From contig NZ_AP022575.1 of NCBI RefSeq assembly GCF_010730055.1, positions 1,240,001 through 1,304,000 of the forward strand: a DNA stretch of 64,000 nt, given 5' to 3'. Position 1 is the stretch's first letter. The number at the start of each line of letters is the position of its first letter. Of this stretch, positions 41,330-49,820 are shown piece by piece. The notes beneath the pieces were generated by a model that did no database searches, was not told where the DNA came from, and saw nothing but the letters and a program-made list of their open reading frames with translations. The DNA comes from Mycobacterium shinjukuense (GTDB taxonomy: Bacteria; Actinomycetota; Actinomycetes; Mycobacteriales; Mycobacteriaceae). The position numbers and the translations under genes are program-made.

Positions 41330-42097
41330 ATGCCGCTGACACCTGCCGACGTCCACAATGTGGCGTTCAGTAAGCCGCCCATCGGCAAGCGCGGGTACAA
41401 CGAAGATGAGGTTGACGCCTTCCTTGACCTGGTGGAAAACGAGTTGACGCGGCTCATCGAGGAGAACTCCGATCTGCGTCAACGAATCCATGAGCTAGAC
41501 CAGGAGCTGGCCGCGGCCGGTGGCCCCGGCGCCGCTCCCACCGTTGCTCAGGCAGTTCCGGTCTACGAACCGGAAGCCAAACCGGCCGCGGTGGGGACGA
41601 CCGAGGAACAGGCCCTGAAGGCGGCTCGCGTCCTGAGCCTGGCGCAAGACACCGCTGACCGGCTCACCGGCACGGCCAAGGCCGAGTCGGACAAGATGTT
41701 GGCCGATGCCCGCGCCAACGCCGACCAGATCCTCAGCGAGGCCCGGCACACCGCGGAGGTCACGGTCGCCGAGGCCCGGCAACGCGCCGACGCGATGTTG
41801 GCCGATGCTCAAAGCCGGTCCGAGGCTCAGTTGCGTCAGGCACAAGAGAAGGCCGACGCCCTGCAGGCCGACGCCGAACGCAAACACTCCGAGATCATGG
41901 GGACCATCAACCAGCAGCGCACGGTGCTGGAAGGCCGTCTCGAGCAACTGCGCACGTTCGAACGTGAGTACCGCACCCGGCTCAAGACCTACCTGGAATC
42001 CCAGCTGGAGGAGCTCGGCCAGCGCGGCTCGGCGGCGCCGGTCGATTCCAGCGCGGATGCCGGTGGGTTCGATCAGTTCAATCGGGGTAATAACTAG
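41330..42097 (+). CDS. wag31: Polar growth scaffold Wag31 (DivIVA)
   Basis: DivIVA-type coiled-coil protein that marks the poles and directs cell-wall elongation in mycobacteria. The N-terminal membrane-binding domain PLTPADVHNVAFSKPPIGKRGYNEDEVDAFLD is highly conserved; then a short Pro/Ala/Thr linker and a long coiled coil (about 85-235) with Ala-rich heptads. 255 residues. In M. tuberculosis it is phosphorylated by PknA/PknB in the linker; the exact residue is not assignable here because the linker sequence differs. ATG 41330. Confidence 0.96.
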   Translation: MPLTPADVHNVAFSKPPIGKRGYNEDEVDAFLDLVENELTRLIEENSDLRQRIHELDQELAAAGGPGAAPTVAQAVPVYEPEAKPAAVGTTEEQALKAARVLSLAQDTADRLTGTAKAESDKMLADARANADQILSEARHTAEVTVAEARQRADAMLADAQSRSEAQLRQAQEKADALQADAERKHSEIMGTINQQRTVLEGRLEQLRTFEREYRTRLKTYLESQLEELGQRGSAAPVDSSADAGGFDQFNRGNN

Positions 42098-42182
42098 ATC
42101 GGCGGTCGCGCGTCAGACTCCGGGTCGGCTCCAGGGCCCTGGTAGGTTTGGCAGTCGCTGCTCGCCGGCTGGAGGATGACCC

Positions 42183-42512
42183 GTGCTGATCATTGCGCTC
42201 GTGCTGGCCCTGATCGGGCTCGTCGCGTTGGTATTCGCGGTCGTCACCAGCAACGAGTTGGTGGCCTGGGTGTGCATCGGGGCCAGCGCGCTGGGTGTGG
42301 TGCTGCTGATCGTCGATGCGATCCGGGAGCGTCAGCACCATGCGGCCGGCGATCACGCCGAGTCCGACGAGCCCGCGGAGGTCGAGGAGGCCGTCGATTA
42401 CCCGGACGAGGCCGACGCCGGGGAGGCTGGCGCCGCCGACGACACCGGTTCCGAAGCGACCGAGGAGTCACCGGTGTCCGCCGACCACAGCGGCGACGAG
42501 GGCACCAGGTAG
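42183..42512 (+). CDS. Small membrane protein with acidic tail (Rv2144c type)
   Basis: 109 residues from GTG 42183. Two closely spaced membrane helices (LIIALVLALIGLVALVFAVVTS and VAWVCIGASALGVVLLIVDAI) are followed by RERQHH and a strongly acidic tail of about 55 residues. Corresponds to Rv2144c, always after wag31. GGAGGATGAC upstream gives a ribosome site. Function unknown. Confidence 0.82.
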   Translation: MLIIALVLALIGLVALVFAVVTSNELVAWVCIGASALGVVLLIVDAIRERQHHAAGDHAESDEPAEVEEAVDYPDEADAGEAGAADDTGSEATEESPVSADHSGDEGTR

Positions 42513-42535
42513 CGCCCGTCGGCGGGCCGAAAGCG

Positions 42536-42621
42536 TGTCCGAGGGGGGACTTGAACCCCCACGCCCATGAGTAGGGCACTAGCACCTCAAGCTAGCGCGT
42601 CTGCCATTCCGCCACTCGGAC
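42536..42621 (-). tRNA. tRNA-Leu (anticodon GAG)
   Basis: Minus strand, 86 nt. Acceptor arms GTCCGAG/CTCGGAC close with discriminator A. The anticodon stem CTAGC/GCTAG encloses the loop TTGAGGT, giving GAG. A class II long variable arm is present, and the T arm reads GGGGG-TTCAAGT-CCCCC. CCA is not encoded. It lies in opposite direction to both neighbours. Confidence 0.95.
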
Positions 42622-42738
42622 AAGACCCACCCGGGGTAGCAGCTAAGGCTATCGGATTGGCTAGCGTCAGCCCAACCGGGCTCGGCATGGATGGGCCGGG
42701 GCTGGGCGGCGCCGCGAGTGATAGGAAAGGTGACTGTG

Positions 42739-44091
42739 ATGGTCGAGACCACGGCGGCAACCGAGCCGAGCGACGATGTTGTCGAGGTTGTCAGCCGGTT
42801 GATCCGCTTCGACACCACCAACACCGGCGAACCCGCGACGACCAAGGGCGAGGCCGAGTGCGCGCAGTGGATCGCCGAGCGGCTCGCCGAGGTCGGCTAC
42901 CAGACCGAATATGTCGAATCCGGTGCGCCCGGCCGGGGCAACGTGTTCGCCCGGTTGGCGGGTGCCCAAGGCGAAGCCGGCTCCCGCGGGGCGCTGCTGG
43001 TCCACGGGCACCTCGACGTGGTGCCGGCCGAGCCGGCCGAATGGAGCGTGCACCCGTTTTCCGGTGCGATCGAAGACGACTACGTGTGGGGCCGCGGCGC
43101 GGTCGACATGAAGGACATGGTCGGCATGATGGTCGTGGTCGCCCGCAGGCTCCGCAAGGCCGGCATCGTGCCGCCGCGTGACGTGGTGTTCGCCTTCCTC
43201 GCCGACGAGGAGCACGGCGGCAGGTATGGCTCGCAGTGGCTGGTCGACAATCGGCCCGATTTGTTCGACGGTGTCACCGAGGCGATCGGCGAGGTCGGCG
43301 GTTTTTCCCTGACGGTTCCCCGACGCGACGGCGGTGAGCGCCGCCTCTACCTGATCGAGACGGCCGAGAAGGGCATCCAGTGGATGCGGCTGACCGCCCG
43401 GGGCCGGGCCGGACACGGCTCGATGGTGCACGACCACAACGCGGTCACCGCCGTCGCCGAAGCGGTCGCCCGGCTGGGCCGTCACCGGTTTCCGCTGGTG
43501 TGCACCGACACCGTCGCCCAGTTCCTGGCCGCGGTCAGCGAGGAGACCGGCTTCACCTTCGACCCCGAATCGCCCGACCTGGAGGGGGCGATCGACAAGC
43601 TGGGCCCGATGGCGCGCATGCTGCAGGCCGTGCTGCACGACACCGCCAACCCGACGATGCTCAAAGCCGGGTACAAGGCCAACGTGGTGCCGGCGACCGC
43701 GGAAGCGGTGGTGGATTGCCGGGTGCTGCCCGGCCGGCAGGCGGCTTTCGAAGCCGAGGTCGACGAGTTGATCGGCCCCGACGTGAGCCGGGAGTGGATC
43801 GCGGACTTGCCGTCCTATGAGACCAGCTTCGACGGGGATCTGGTCGATGCGATGACCGCCGCGGTGCTCGCGGTCGATCCCGACGGCCGGACCGTGCCCT
43901 ACATGCTCTCCGGCGGGACGGATGCGAAGGCCTTCGCGCGCTTGGGGATTCGCTGCTTTGGCTTCAGCCCGCTGCGGTTACCGCCGGAATTGGATTTCGC
44001 CTCGCTGTTCCACGGGGTCGACGAACGGGTACCCGTCGGCGCGCTGCGGTTCGGCACCGAGGTGCTGACCCACCTGTTGACACACTGCTAG
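42739..44091 (+). CDS. M20 family metallopeptidase / dipeptidase (Rv2141c type)
   Basis: Di-zinc amidohydrolase of the M20/ArgE/DapE group. Metal and catalytic motifs in order: LVHGHLDVVP (His, Asp), VWGRGAVDMKDM (bridging Asp), FAFLADEEHGG (Glu pair), and SGGTDAKAF with a C-terminal FHGVDER His. A dimerisation domain lies between. 450 residues from ATG 42739, which has AGGAAAGG 8 nt upstream; in-frame GTGs at 42730 and 42736 are less well placed. Substrate unknown. Confidence 0.9.
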   Translation: MVETTAATEPSDDVVEVVSRLIRFDTTNTGEPATTKGEAECAQWIAERLAEVGYQTEYVESGAPGRGNVFARLAGAQGEAGSRGALLVHGHLDVVPAEPAEWSVHPFSGAIEDDYVWGRGAVDMKDMVGMMVVVARRLRKAGIVPPRDVVFAFLADEEHGGRYGSQWLVDNRPDLFDGVTEAIGEVGGFSLTVPRRDGGERRLYLIETAEKGIQWMRLTARGRAGHGSMVHDHNAVTAVAEAVARLGRHRFPLVCTDTVAQFLAAVSEETGFTFDPESPDLEGAIDKLGPMARMLQAVLHDTANPTMLKAGYKANVVPATAEAVVDCRVLPGRQAAFEAEVDELIGPDVSREWIADLPSYETSFDGDLVDAMTAAVLAVDPDGRTVPYMLSGGTDAKAFARLGIRCFGFSPLRLPPELDFASLFHGVDERVPVGALRFGTEVLTHLLTHC

Positions 44092-44145
44092 TTCGAGGTA
44101 GTCGGAAAAATTGAGGCGAGTCGCCATCACACGAGAGGACTGACC

Positions 44146-44676
44146 ATGACATCGAAGCCGGACCCCTACGACGCGCTGCCCAAACTCCCGTCGTTCATCC
44201 TGACCTCGGACTCGATCGCCGACGGGCAGCCGCTGGCCACAGCCCAGGTCAGCGGAATCATGGGCGCGGGCGGACGGGATGCCAGTCCGCAGCTGAGCTG
44301 GTCGGGATTTCCCGGGGAGACGCGCAGTTTCGCGGTCACGGTCTACGACCCGGACGCCCCGACCCTGTCCGGGTTCTGGCACTGGGCGGTGGCCAACCTG
44401 CCCGCCGAGGTCACCGAGTTGCCCGAGGGTGCGGGCGACGGCCGGGAGCTGCCCGGCGGCGCGCTGACGCTGGTCAACGACGCCGGCCTACGCCGCTACG
44501 TCGGCGCCGCGCCGCCGCCCGGCCACGGCGTGCACCGCTACTACGTCGCGGTGCACGCCGTGCGGCTGGACAGGCTCGACCTCCCCGCCGACGCCAGCCC
44601 CGCGTATCTGGGGTTCAACCTGTTCCAGCACGCGATCGCCCGGGCGGTGATCCACGGGACCTACCAGCAGAAGTAA
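44146..44676 (+). CDS. PEBP/YbhB-YbcL family protein (TB18.6, Rv2140c type)
   Basis: 176-residue phosphatidylethanolamine-binding-protein fold. Ligand-pocket motifs: ASPQLSW, VYDPDAP (DPDxP), and the GFWHWAVANLP / GHGVHRYYVAVHA pair. In M. tuberculosis the protein has been crystallised and linked to inhibitor or lipid binding. ATG 44146 after GAGAGGA. It ends 13 bp from the convergent pyrD stop. Confidence 0.9.
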   Translation: MTSKPDPYDALPKLPSFILTSDSIADGQPLATAQVSGIMGAGGRDASPQLSWSGFPGETRSFAVTVYDPDAPTLSGFWHWAVANLPAEVTELPEGAGDGRELPGGALTLVNDAGLRRYVGAAPPPGHGVHRYYVAVHAVRLDRLDLPADASPAYLGFNLFQHAIARAVIHGTYQQK

Positions 44677-44689
44677 AGCTCACGCGGCG

Positions 44690-45763
44690 TCACGTTCGAG
44701 CCGCCGACCCGACCGCCTGACCCAGCGAGGCGAACCCGCCGTCATGCAGCCGGCGGGCGATCCCGTCGTGAACGTGCTTGGCCCACAAGCCCCCGCCGTA
44801 GATGAACCCGGTATAGCCCTGCAGCAGCGACGCGCCCGCGGTGATGCGGTCCCAGGCGTCGTCGGCGTTCTCGATACCGCCCACGCTGATCAGCGCCAGC
44901 CGATCGCCGACGCGGGCATGCAGCCGGCGCAGCACCTCGATGGCGCGGCGCGCCAACGGCGGTCCGGAGATGCCACCGTCGCCCAGCTCCGCGACTCCCG
45001 GGGTGACCAGTCCCGCGCGCGACACCGTGGTGTTGGTTGCCACCACGCCGGCCAGCCCCAGCTCGACGGCCAGGTCGGCGATGTCGTCGATGTCGGAATC
45101 GCAGAGGTCCGGTGCGATCTTCACCAGCACCGGCGTGGAGGTTCTGGAGGCCTCGGCCTGCACGGCCGACAGGATGGGCCGCAGCGATTCGACCGCCTGC
45201 AGGTCACGCAGCCCCGGCGTGTTCGGGGAGCTGACGTTGACCACCAGATACGACGCCAGTGGGGCCACCAGCCGCGCGCTGGCCCGGTAGTCGTCGACGG
45301 CGTCGGCGGCCGGGGTGGTCTTGCTCTTGCCGATGTTCACCCCGATCGGTATGTCGGGCCGGTGCCGCGCGAGCCGGATCGCCAGCGCGCCGGCGCCGTG
45401 GTTGTTGAATCCCATCCGGTTCAGCAGCGCGCGGTCGCCGGGCAGGCGGAACAGGCGCGGCGCCGGGTTGCCGGGCTGGGGGTGCGCGGTGACGGTGCCG
45501 ATCTCGGCGTAGCCGAAACCCAACGCACCCCAGGTGGTCAGGCCGGCGCCGTCCTTGTCGAACCCGGCCGCCAGACCGAGCGGTCCCGGGAAGCGCACCC
45601 CGAACACCGTGCTGGCCAGCACCGGATCGGTGGGGCCCAGCAGCCCTCGCAGCAGTCGGCGCGCCGCCGCGATGGCGGTCAGGCCGCGCAGCACCGCGAA
45701 AACCAGCGTGTGGACACGTTCGGGCGGAACCAAAAACAGCAGCCGGCGCAGCAGGCGATACAT
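44690..45763 (-). CDS. pyrD: Dihydroorotate dehydrogenase (quinone), class 2
   Basis: Membrane-associated FMN enzyme of pyrimidine synthesis, passing electrons to the quinone pool. N-terminal amphipathic membrane helices (YRLLRRLLFLVPPERVHTLVF), then the barrel with GLAAGFDKDG, FNNHGA, GVNIGKSK, the catalytic loop VNVSSPNTPGLRDLQ (Ser as base, class 2) and the FMN phosphate region SVGGIENADDAW. 357 residues, equal to M. tuberculosis PyrD. ATG 45763. Downstream of lppL and the small DUF gene on one strand, probably an operon. Confidence 0.96.
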   Translation of the reverse strand: MYRLLRRLLFLVPPERVHTLVFAVLRGLTAIAAARRLLRGLLGPTDPVLASTVFGVRFPGPLGLAAGFDKDGAGLTTWGALGFGYAEIGTVTAHPQPGNPAPRLFRLPGDRALLNRMGFNNHGAGALAIRLARHRPDIPIGVNIGKSKTTPAADAVDDYRASARLVAPLASYLVVNVSSPNTPGLRDLQAVESLRPILSAVQAEASRTSTPVLVKIAPDLCDSDIDDIADLAVELGLAGVVATNTTVSRAGLVTPGVAELGDGGISGPPLARRAIEVLRRLHARVGDRLALISVGGIENADDAWDRITAGASLLQGYTGFIYGGGLWAKHVHDGIARRLHDGGFASLGQAVGSAART

Positions 45764-45783
45764 CCGATGACCGTCGCCCAAGG

Positions 45784-46050
45784 TCACAGCGCCGGCTGGT
45801 CGGGACGGCGGTTGGTGTCCGCGTTGTCTAGACGAGATTTCTTGCGGCGCAACAGCACCCGTCTGCTGCCGTCGGTGTAGAGGCGCACCCGCGTCAGCTC
45901 CCAGCCGCGGTACTCGGCCTCGATGGACAACCGGGTGGTCGCGCTGACCCGGGTCACCTCCGGCGGCAGGCGCAGCGGCGCCCACTCGTACTCGTCGGAC
46001 ATCTCGGTGTCCCAGCCCGCGGGCAACCGGCTGCGACGCGGCGCGGTCAA
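45784..46050 (-). CDS. Small DUF5703-like protein between lppL and pyrD
   Basis: 88 residues from TTG 46050, which overlaps the lppL stop (TTGA); ATG 46002 (MSDEYEWAPLRLPPEV) is an alternative giving 72 residues. A small beta-rich soluble domain: SATTRLSIEAEYRGWELTRVRLYTDGSRRVLLRRK, resembling the actinobacterial DUF5703 family. Located between a lipoprotein gene and pyrD. Function unknown. Confidence 0.72.
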   Translation of the reverse strand: MTAPRRSRLPAGWDTEMSDEYEWAPLRLPPEVTRVSATTRLSIEAEYRGWELTRVRLYTDGSRRVLLRRKKSRLDNADTNRRPDQPAL

Positions 46051-47072
46051 CGCGAACCCGCCGCGTGCTCGATGACCTGGACTCCGGCGCCGGACCCCGA
46101 CACCACGTACAGGGTGTCCGAGGTTTCGTCAAAGGCCAGCGAGTTGGGTTGCTGCACGGTCGGGTAACGCACCTTTTCCACGGGTATTCCGGTGGACAGA
46201 TCGTAACCAATGACGACGTTGGACGCGGTTTGGGATACCCAGGCCAACTCGCGGGATCCGGCCAGCCCGTGGGGGGCCTGCCGCACCGGGTAGGCCTGGC
46301 GCAGGATCAACGGGTCGACGCCGTACACGAGCAGCTGGTCGCCGCGGGTGTCGGCGACCAGCACCCGGCCCAGCGGATCGGCGGCCATGGCGGTCGCGCC
46401 CTGGCCGGCGCGCAGCGCCTGCCGGGCAGCCCCGTCGGCGCCGATCGTGGTCACCGACGTCTGGCCACGATCCAGCACCACGGCGGTATTTCCGTGCGTG
46501 ACCAGGGCATCGACGCGTGCGAAGATCGTGATCCGGTTGGTGATCGTGGCGTCCGCGGCGAGCGTGGACACGGCGCCGTCGGCGCTACCCAGCACCAGCT
46601 TGCCGTCGGCCCGGCGCGCGATGGCGGTGTATTCGACGGCGTCGGCGACGTCGACCCGGGCGATGTGGCCGGCGGACAGGTCGACGGTGAAGAAGCCCCC
46701 CCGGGTGGCCAAGTAGGCCGTGCCGCGGCCGTCGCAGGTGATCGCGGACGCCGGTCCCGGCAGGGCGATCACCCGCGGCGCGGCCCGGGCATCGTCGAAC
46801 ACGCTGATGCTGGCGGGTGCGGACGGGTCGGCGCCGGGGGACAGCACCACCAACGTGCGTGTGCCGCCGTCGAACAGCGCCGCCTGCGGGTGACCACCCA
46901 GCGGTCGCACCACGCCGGCCGGGTCACGGGACACCGGCGGCGACACGGCCGGCCCAGCGGGTTCGATCGTCGGCGGCGTCGAGGGCGTCGACGAACACCC
47001 CGTCACCACCATCAGCAAAACGACGAATCTCCAAAGACGCTGGTAAAACAATTGAATCTGCAGTTTTAGCAA
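46047..47072 (-). CDS. lppL: Lipoprotein LppL, beta-propeller-like
   Basis: Secreted lipoprotein, 341 residues. Signal sequence RFVVLLMVVTGC with lipobox VVTG|C, then a Pro/Thr-rich linker and about six repeating blades of NHL/YVTN-like type (e.g. GRVLVADTRGDQLLVYGVDP, NSLAFDETSDTLYVVSGSGAGVQV), suggesting a beta-propeller. TTG 47072 is preceded by AAGG; TAGAAT (minus strand 47113-47108) is a probable -10. Matches LppL strongly in the C-terminal half. Role unknown. Confidence 0.87.
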   Translation of the reverse strand: MLKLQIQLFYQRLWRFVVLLMVVTGCSSTPSTPPTIEPAGPAVSPPVSRDPAGVVRPLGGHPQAALFDGGTRTLVVLSPGADPSAPASISVFDDARAAPRVIALPGPASAITCDGRGTAYLATRGGFFTVDLSAGHIARVDVADAVEYTAIARRADGKLVLGSADGAVSTLAADATITNRITIFARVDALVTHGNTAVVLDRGQTSVTTIGADGAARQALRAGQGATAMAADPLGRVLVADTRGDQLLVYGVDPLILRQAYPVRQAPHGLAGSRELAWVSQTASNVVIGYDLSTGIPVEKVRYPTVQQPNSLAFDETSDTLYVVSGSGAGVQVIEHAAGSR

Positions 47073-47107
47073 CTACTTGCCTTGGTATGGGGTTACTTTC
47101 ACATGAA

Positions 47108-47113
47108 ATTCTA
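47108..47113 (-). promoter_or_regulatory. Probable -10 element of lppL
   Basis: TAGAAT on the minus strand, about 35 nt before the TTG start at 47072, inside an AT-rich stretch (47040-47125) that is the divergent control region of lppL and the Rv2137c-like gene. Confidence 0.45.
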
Positions 47114-47183
47114 ATTAACGTTGGTGCAGCCAATCTCGCCATGTTGCCCACGCACCGGGGGATGGAGGAGGTATCTTCGGTCC

Positions 47184-47486
47184 ATGACCGTCACCGCTGA
47201 CCGGCATATCGCAGACAACGAGTTTGCCATCGAAGATATGTGGACGGGAATCTTCGCCAGCGGGTACGGGCAAGTCGGAGACGGACGCAGCTTTTCCTTC
47301 CACATCGAGCACCGCTCGCTCATCGTCGAAATCTACCGGCCACGGGTGGCCGGACCGGTTCCGCAGGCCGAGGACGTCGTCGCCAAAGCGGTCCGCAGCC
47401 TGGTCGACATCGACCTCACCGATGAGCGTAGCCTGGCCGCCGCGGTGCGCGACTCCGTCGCGCATGCCGTGCCGGTAGCACGCTAG
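47184..47486 (+). CDS. Conserved small protein (Rv2137c type)
   Basis: 100 residues from ATG 47184, with GGAGGAGG upstream. Soluble, no Cys; the well-conserved core DNEFAIEDMWTGIFASGYGQVGDGRSFSFHIEHRSLIVEIYRPR is followed by a helical segment. It precedes uppP by about 130 bp on the same strand. I know no function for the family. Confidence 0.75.
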   Translation: MTVTADRHIADNEFAIEDMWTGIFASGYGQVGDGRSFSFHIEHRSLIVEIYRPRVAGPVPQAEDVVAKAVRSLVDIDLTDERSLAAAVRDSVAHAVPVAR

Positions 47487-47606
47487 CTGGCTATCACGCG
47501 GCGTTGCCCGGGGCAGCGGGCCGCGTCGAGCGTGCACTGGTGGCGGGGACAGGCCGGGACTGGCCGCCGTGGTTGCACGTTCGACGTGTCGGCTCGCATC
47601 ACCAGG

Positions 47607-47612
47607 TACGGT
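47607..47612 (+). promoter_or_regulatory. -10 element for a leaderless uppP transcript
   Basis: TACGGT, 7 nt, GTG 47620. No ribosome site precedes either GTG 47620 or ATG 47638, which favours leaderless initiation at the GTG. Confidence 0.55.
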
Positions 47613-47619
47613 CGTCGTC

Positions 47620-48468
47620 GTGTCTGCGGTTGCGGCGATGTCCTGGTGGCAAGTCATCTCGTTGGCCGTGGTGCAAGGCTTGACCGAGTTCCTGCCGGTG
47701 TCGTCCTCGGGACATCTGGCGTTCGCCTCGCGGATTTTCTTCAGCGACGACGCCGGCGCCTCGTTCACGGCGGTCACTCAGCTGGGCACCGAAGCCGCCG
47801 TGCTGGTCTACTTCGCGCGCGATATCGCGCGCATCCTCAAAGCCTGGTGCAATGGGCTGCTGGTCACCGCGCACCGCACCGCCGACTACCGGCTCGGCTG
47901 GTACGTCATCATCGGGACCATCCCGATCTGCGTCCTGGGGGTGTTGTTCAAGGACCAGATCCGCTCGGGCGCGCGCAACCTGTGGGTGGTCGCGATGGCG
48001 CTGGTGGTGTTCTCCGGGGTGATCGCCCTGGCCGAGTGCCTGGGCCGTCAGAGCCGGCACATCGAGCAGCTGAACTGGCGGGACGCCCTGGCGGTGGGTG
48101 TCGCCCAAACCCTGGCGCTGGTTCCCGGGGTCTCCCGATCGGGGGCGACCATCAGCGCCGGGCTGTTTCTGGGACTCGACCGCGAGCTGGCCGCCCGATT
48201 CGGCTTCCTGCTGGCGATACCGGCGGTGTTCGCCTCGGGGTTGTTCTCGCTGCCGGACGCCTTCCACCCGGTGACGGTGGGGATGACTGCCACCGGTGCG
48301 CAGCTGCTGGTGGCCACCGTGATCGCGTTTGTCGTCGGCCTGGCCGCGGTGGCCTGGTTTCTGCGGTTTCTGCTGCGCCACAACATGTATTGGTTCGTCG
48401 GGTATCGGGTGCTGGTGGGGGCGGGTGTGGTGGTCTTGCTGGCGACCGGGACGATAGCGGCGACATGA
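47620..48468 (+). CDS. uppP: Undecaprenyl-diphosphate phosphatase UppP (BacA)
   Basis: Integral membrane enzyme that recycles the polyprenyl carrier lipid after peptidoglycan polymerisation; its level affects bacitracin tolerance. Signature motifs LTEFLPVSSSGHL and LVPGVSRSGATIS plus about eight membrane helices. GTG 47620 gives 282 residues; ATG 47638 (MSWWQV) gives 276, the M. tuberculosis length. The TGA overlaps the ATG of the next gene. It complements the lipid II pathway encoded 12 kb upstream. Confidence 0.94.
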   Translation: MSAVAAMSWWQVISLAVVQGLTEFLPVSSSGHLAFASRIFFSDDAGASFTAVTQLGTEAAVLVYFARDIARILKAWCNGLLVTAHRTADYRLGWYVIIGTIPICVLGVLFKDQIRSGARNLWVVAMALVVFSGVIALAECLGRQSRHIEQLNWRDALAVGVAQTLALVPGVSRSGATISAGLFLGLDRELAARFGFLLAIPAVFASGLFSLPDAFHPVTVGMTATGAQLLVATVIAFVVGLAAVAWFLRFLLRHNMYWFVGYRVLVGAGVVVLLATGTIAAT

Positions 48469-49157
48469 CCGTCATCCTGTTGCGCCACGCCCGATCCACC
48501 TCGAACACCGCCGGTGTGCTGGCCGGCCGCTGCGCGGGCGTCGACCTCGACGACAACGGCCGGGAGCAGGCCGCCGGGCTGATCGAGCGCATCGGTGAGC
48601 TGCCGATCCGGGCGGTGGTGTCGTCGCCGATGCTGCGATGTCGTCGCACCGTCGAGGCGCTCGCCGATGCGTTGTGCCTGCCGCCCGTGATCGAAGACCG
48701 TCTCACCGAAGTCGACTACGGCGAATGGACCGGCCGCAAGATCGGCGACCTGGTCAACGAGCCGCTGTGGCGGGTGGTACAGGCCCACCCCAGCGCGGCG
48801 GTCTTTCCCGGCGGGGAGGGTTTGGCGCAGGTGCAGGCGCGCGCGGTTGCCGCCGTCCGCGACCACGATCGACGGCTCGCCGTGGAGTATGGCGGTGCGC
48901 GCGGCGGCGACGTGCTGTGGCTGGCCTGCACCCACGGCGACGTCATCAAGGCGGTGATCGCCGACGCGTACGGCATGCATCTGGACGGCTTTCAGCGGAT
49001 CAGTGTCGACCCCGGGTCGGTGAGCGTGGTGCGCTACACCCGGCTGCGGCCGTTCGTGCTGCATGTCAACCACACCGGTGCGCGCCTGTCGGCCGGATTG
49101 TGGGCCGCGCCCCGGGTACCGCCCGGCGACGCGGTGGTCGGCGGCTCCAGCGACTGA
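48465..49157 (+). CDS. Histidine phosphatase superfamily protein (phosphoglycerate-mutase-like, Rv2135c type)
   Basis: 230-residue phosphatase forming a phospho-His intermediate: LLRHARST (RHA in place of the common RHG) gives the nucleophile His, LTEVDYGEWTG the acid/base Glu region, and CTHGDVIKAV the second His. Rv2135c has been reported to act as an acid phosphatase. ATG 48465 overlaps uppP by 4 nt, so they are coupled; a link to carrier-lipid or sugar-phosphate turnover is only a guess. Confidence 0.87.
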   Translation: MTVILLRHARSTSNTAGVLAGRCAGVDLDDNGREQAAGLIERIGELPIRAVVSSPMLRCRRTVEALADALCLPPVIEDRLTEVDYGEWTGRKIGDLVNEPLWRVVQAHPSAAVFPGGEGLAQVQARAVAAVRDHDRRLAVEYGGARGGDVLWLACTHGDVIKAVIADAYGMHLDGFQRISVDPGSVSVVRYTRLRPFVLHVNHTGARLSAGLWAAPRVPPGDAVVGGSSD

Positions 49158-49232
49158 TTTCCCCACCCCCGGCTGCGCCTGGCGGGAAACGGATCGCACG
49201 GCACCACCGACAGCCGGTATTTTGGAGGTGCC

Positions 49233-49820
49233 ATGGCCCGCGCAATCCACGTATTCCGAACACCCGACCGCTTCGTCGCCGGGACCGTAGGGCAGCCCGG
49301 AAACCGCACGTTCTACCTCCAGGCGGTGCACGACTCCCGGGTGGTGTCGGTCGTGCTGGAAAAGCAGCAGGTCGCGGTGCTCGCCGACCGCATCGGGGCG
49401 CTGCTGCTGGAGGTGCACCGCAGATTCGGCACCCCGGTACCCCCGGAGCCCACCGAGGTGGACGACCTCAGCCCGCTGATCATGCCGGTGGATGCCGAAT
49501 TCCGGGTCGGGACAATGGGACTGGGCTGGGATTCCGAGGCGCAGACCGTCGTGGTCGAATTGCTGGCCGTCACCGACACCGAGTTCGACGCCTCGGTGGT
49601 GCTCGACGACACCGACGAGGGACCGGACGCGGTGCGGGTGTTCCTGACGCCGGAGTCGGCGCGACAGTTCGCCACCCGGTCCTACCGCGTGATCGCGGCC
49701 GGACGCCCGCCGTGCCCGCTGTGCCATGAACCGCTGGACCCGGAGGGACACATCTGCGCGCGCGCCAACGGCTATCGGCGCGACGTGCTGCTCGGCTCGC
49801 ACGATGACCCCGAGGCATGA
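49233..49820 (+). CDS. DUF3090 family protein (Rv2134c type)
   Basis: 195 residues, the same as Rv2134c. N-terminal RAIHVFRTPDRFVAGTVGQPGNRTFYLQA is the DUF3090 signature; a C-terminal CPLCHEPLDPEGHICAR looks like a small zinc site. ATG 49233 with GGAGGTGCC upstream. It overlaps the next gene by 17 nt, and the pair is conserved in actinobacteria next to mycothiol ligase genes, which hints at a shared role without defining it. Confidence 0.9.
   Translation: MARAIHVFRTPDRFVAGTVGQPGNRTFYLQAVHDSRVVSVVLEKQQVAVLADRIGALLLEVHRRFGTPVPPEPTEVDDLSPLIMPVDAEFRVGTMGLGWDSEAQTVVVELLAVTDTEFDASVVLDDTDEGPDAVRVFLTPESARQFATRSYRVIAAGRPPCPLCHEPLDPEGHICARANGYRRDVLLGSHDDPEA

Noticed and set aside
41136..41339. 67-residue frame upstream of wag31
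   Set aside because: Starts in the AT-rich control segment, no ribosome site or family resemblance, and overlaps the wag31 start and promoter.
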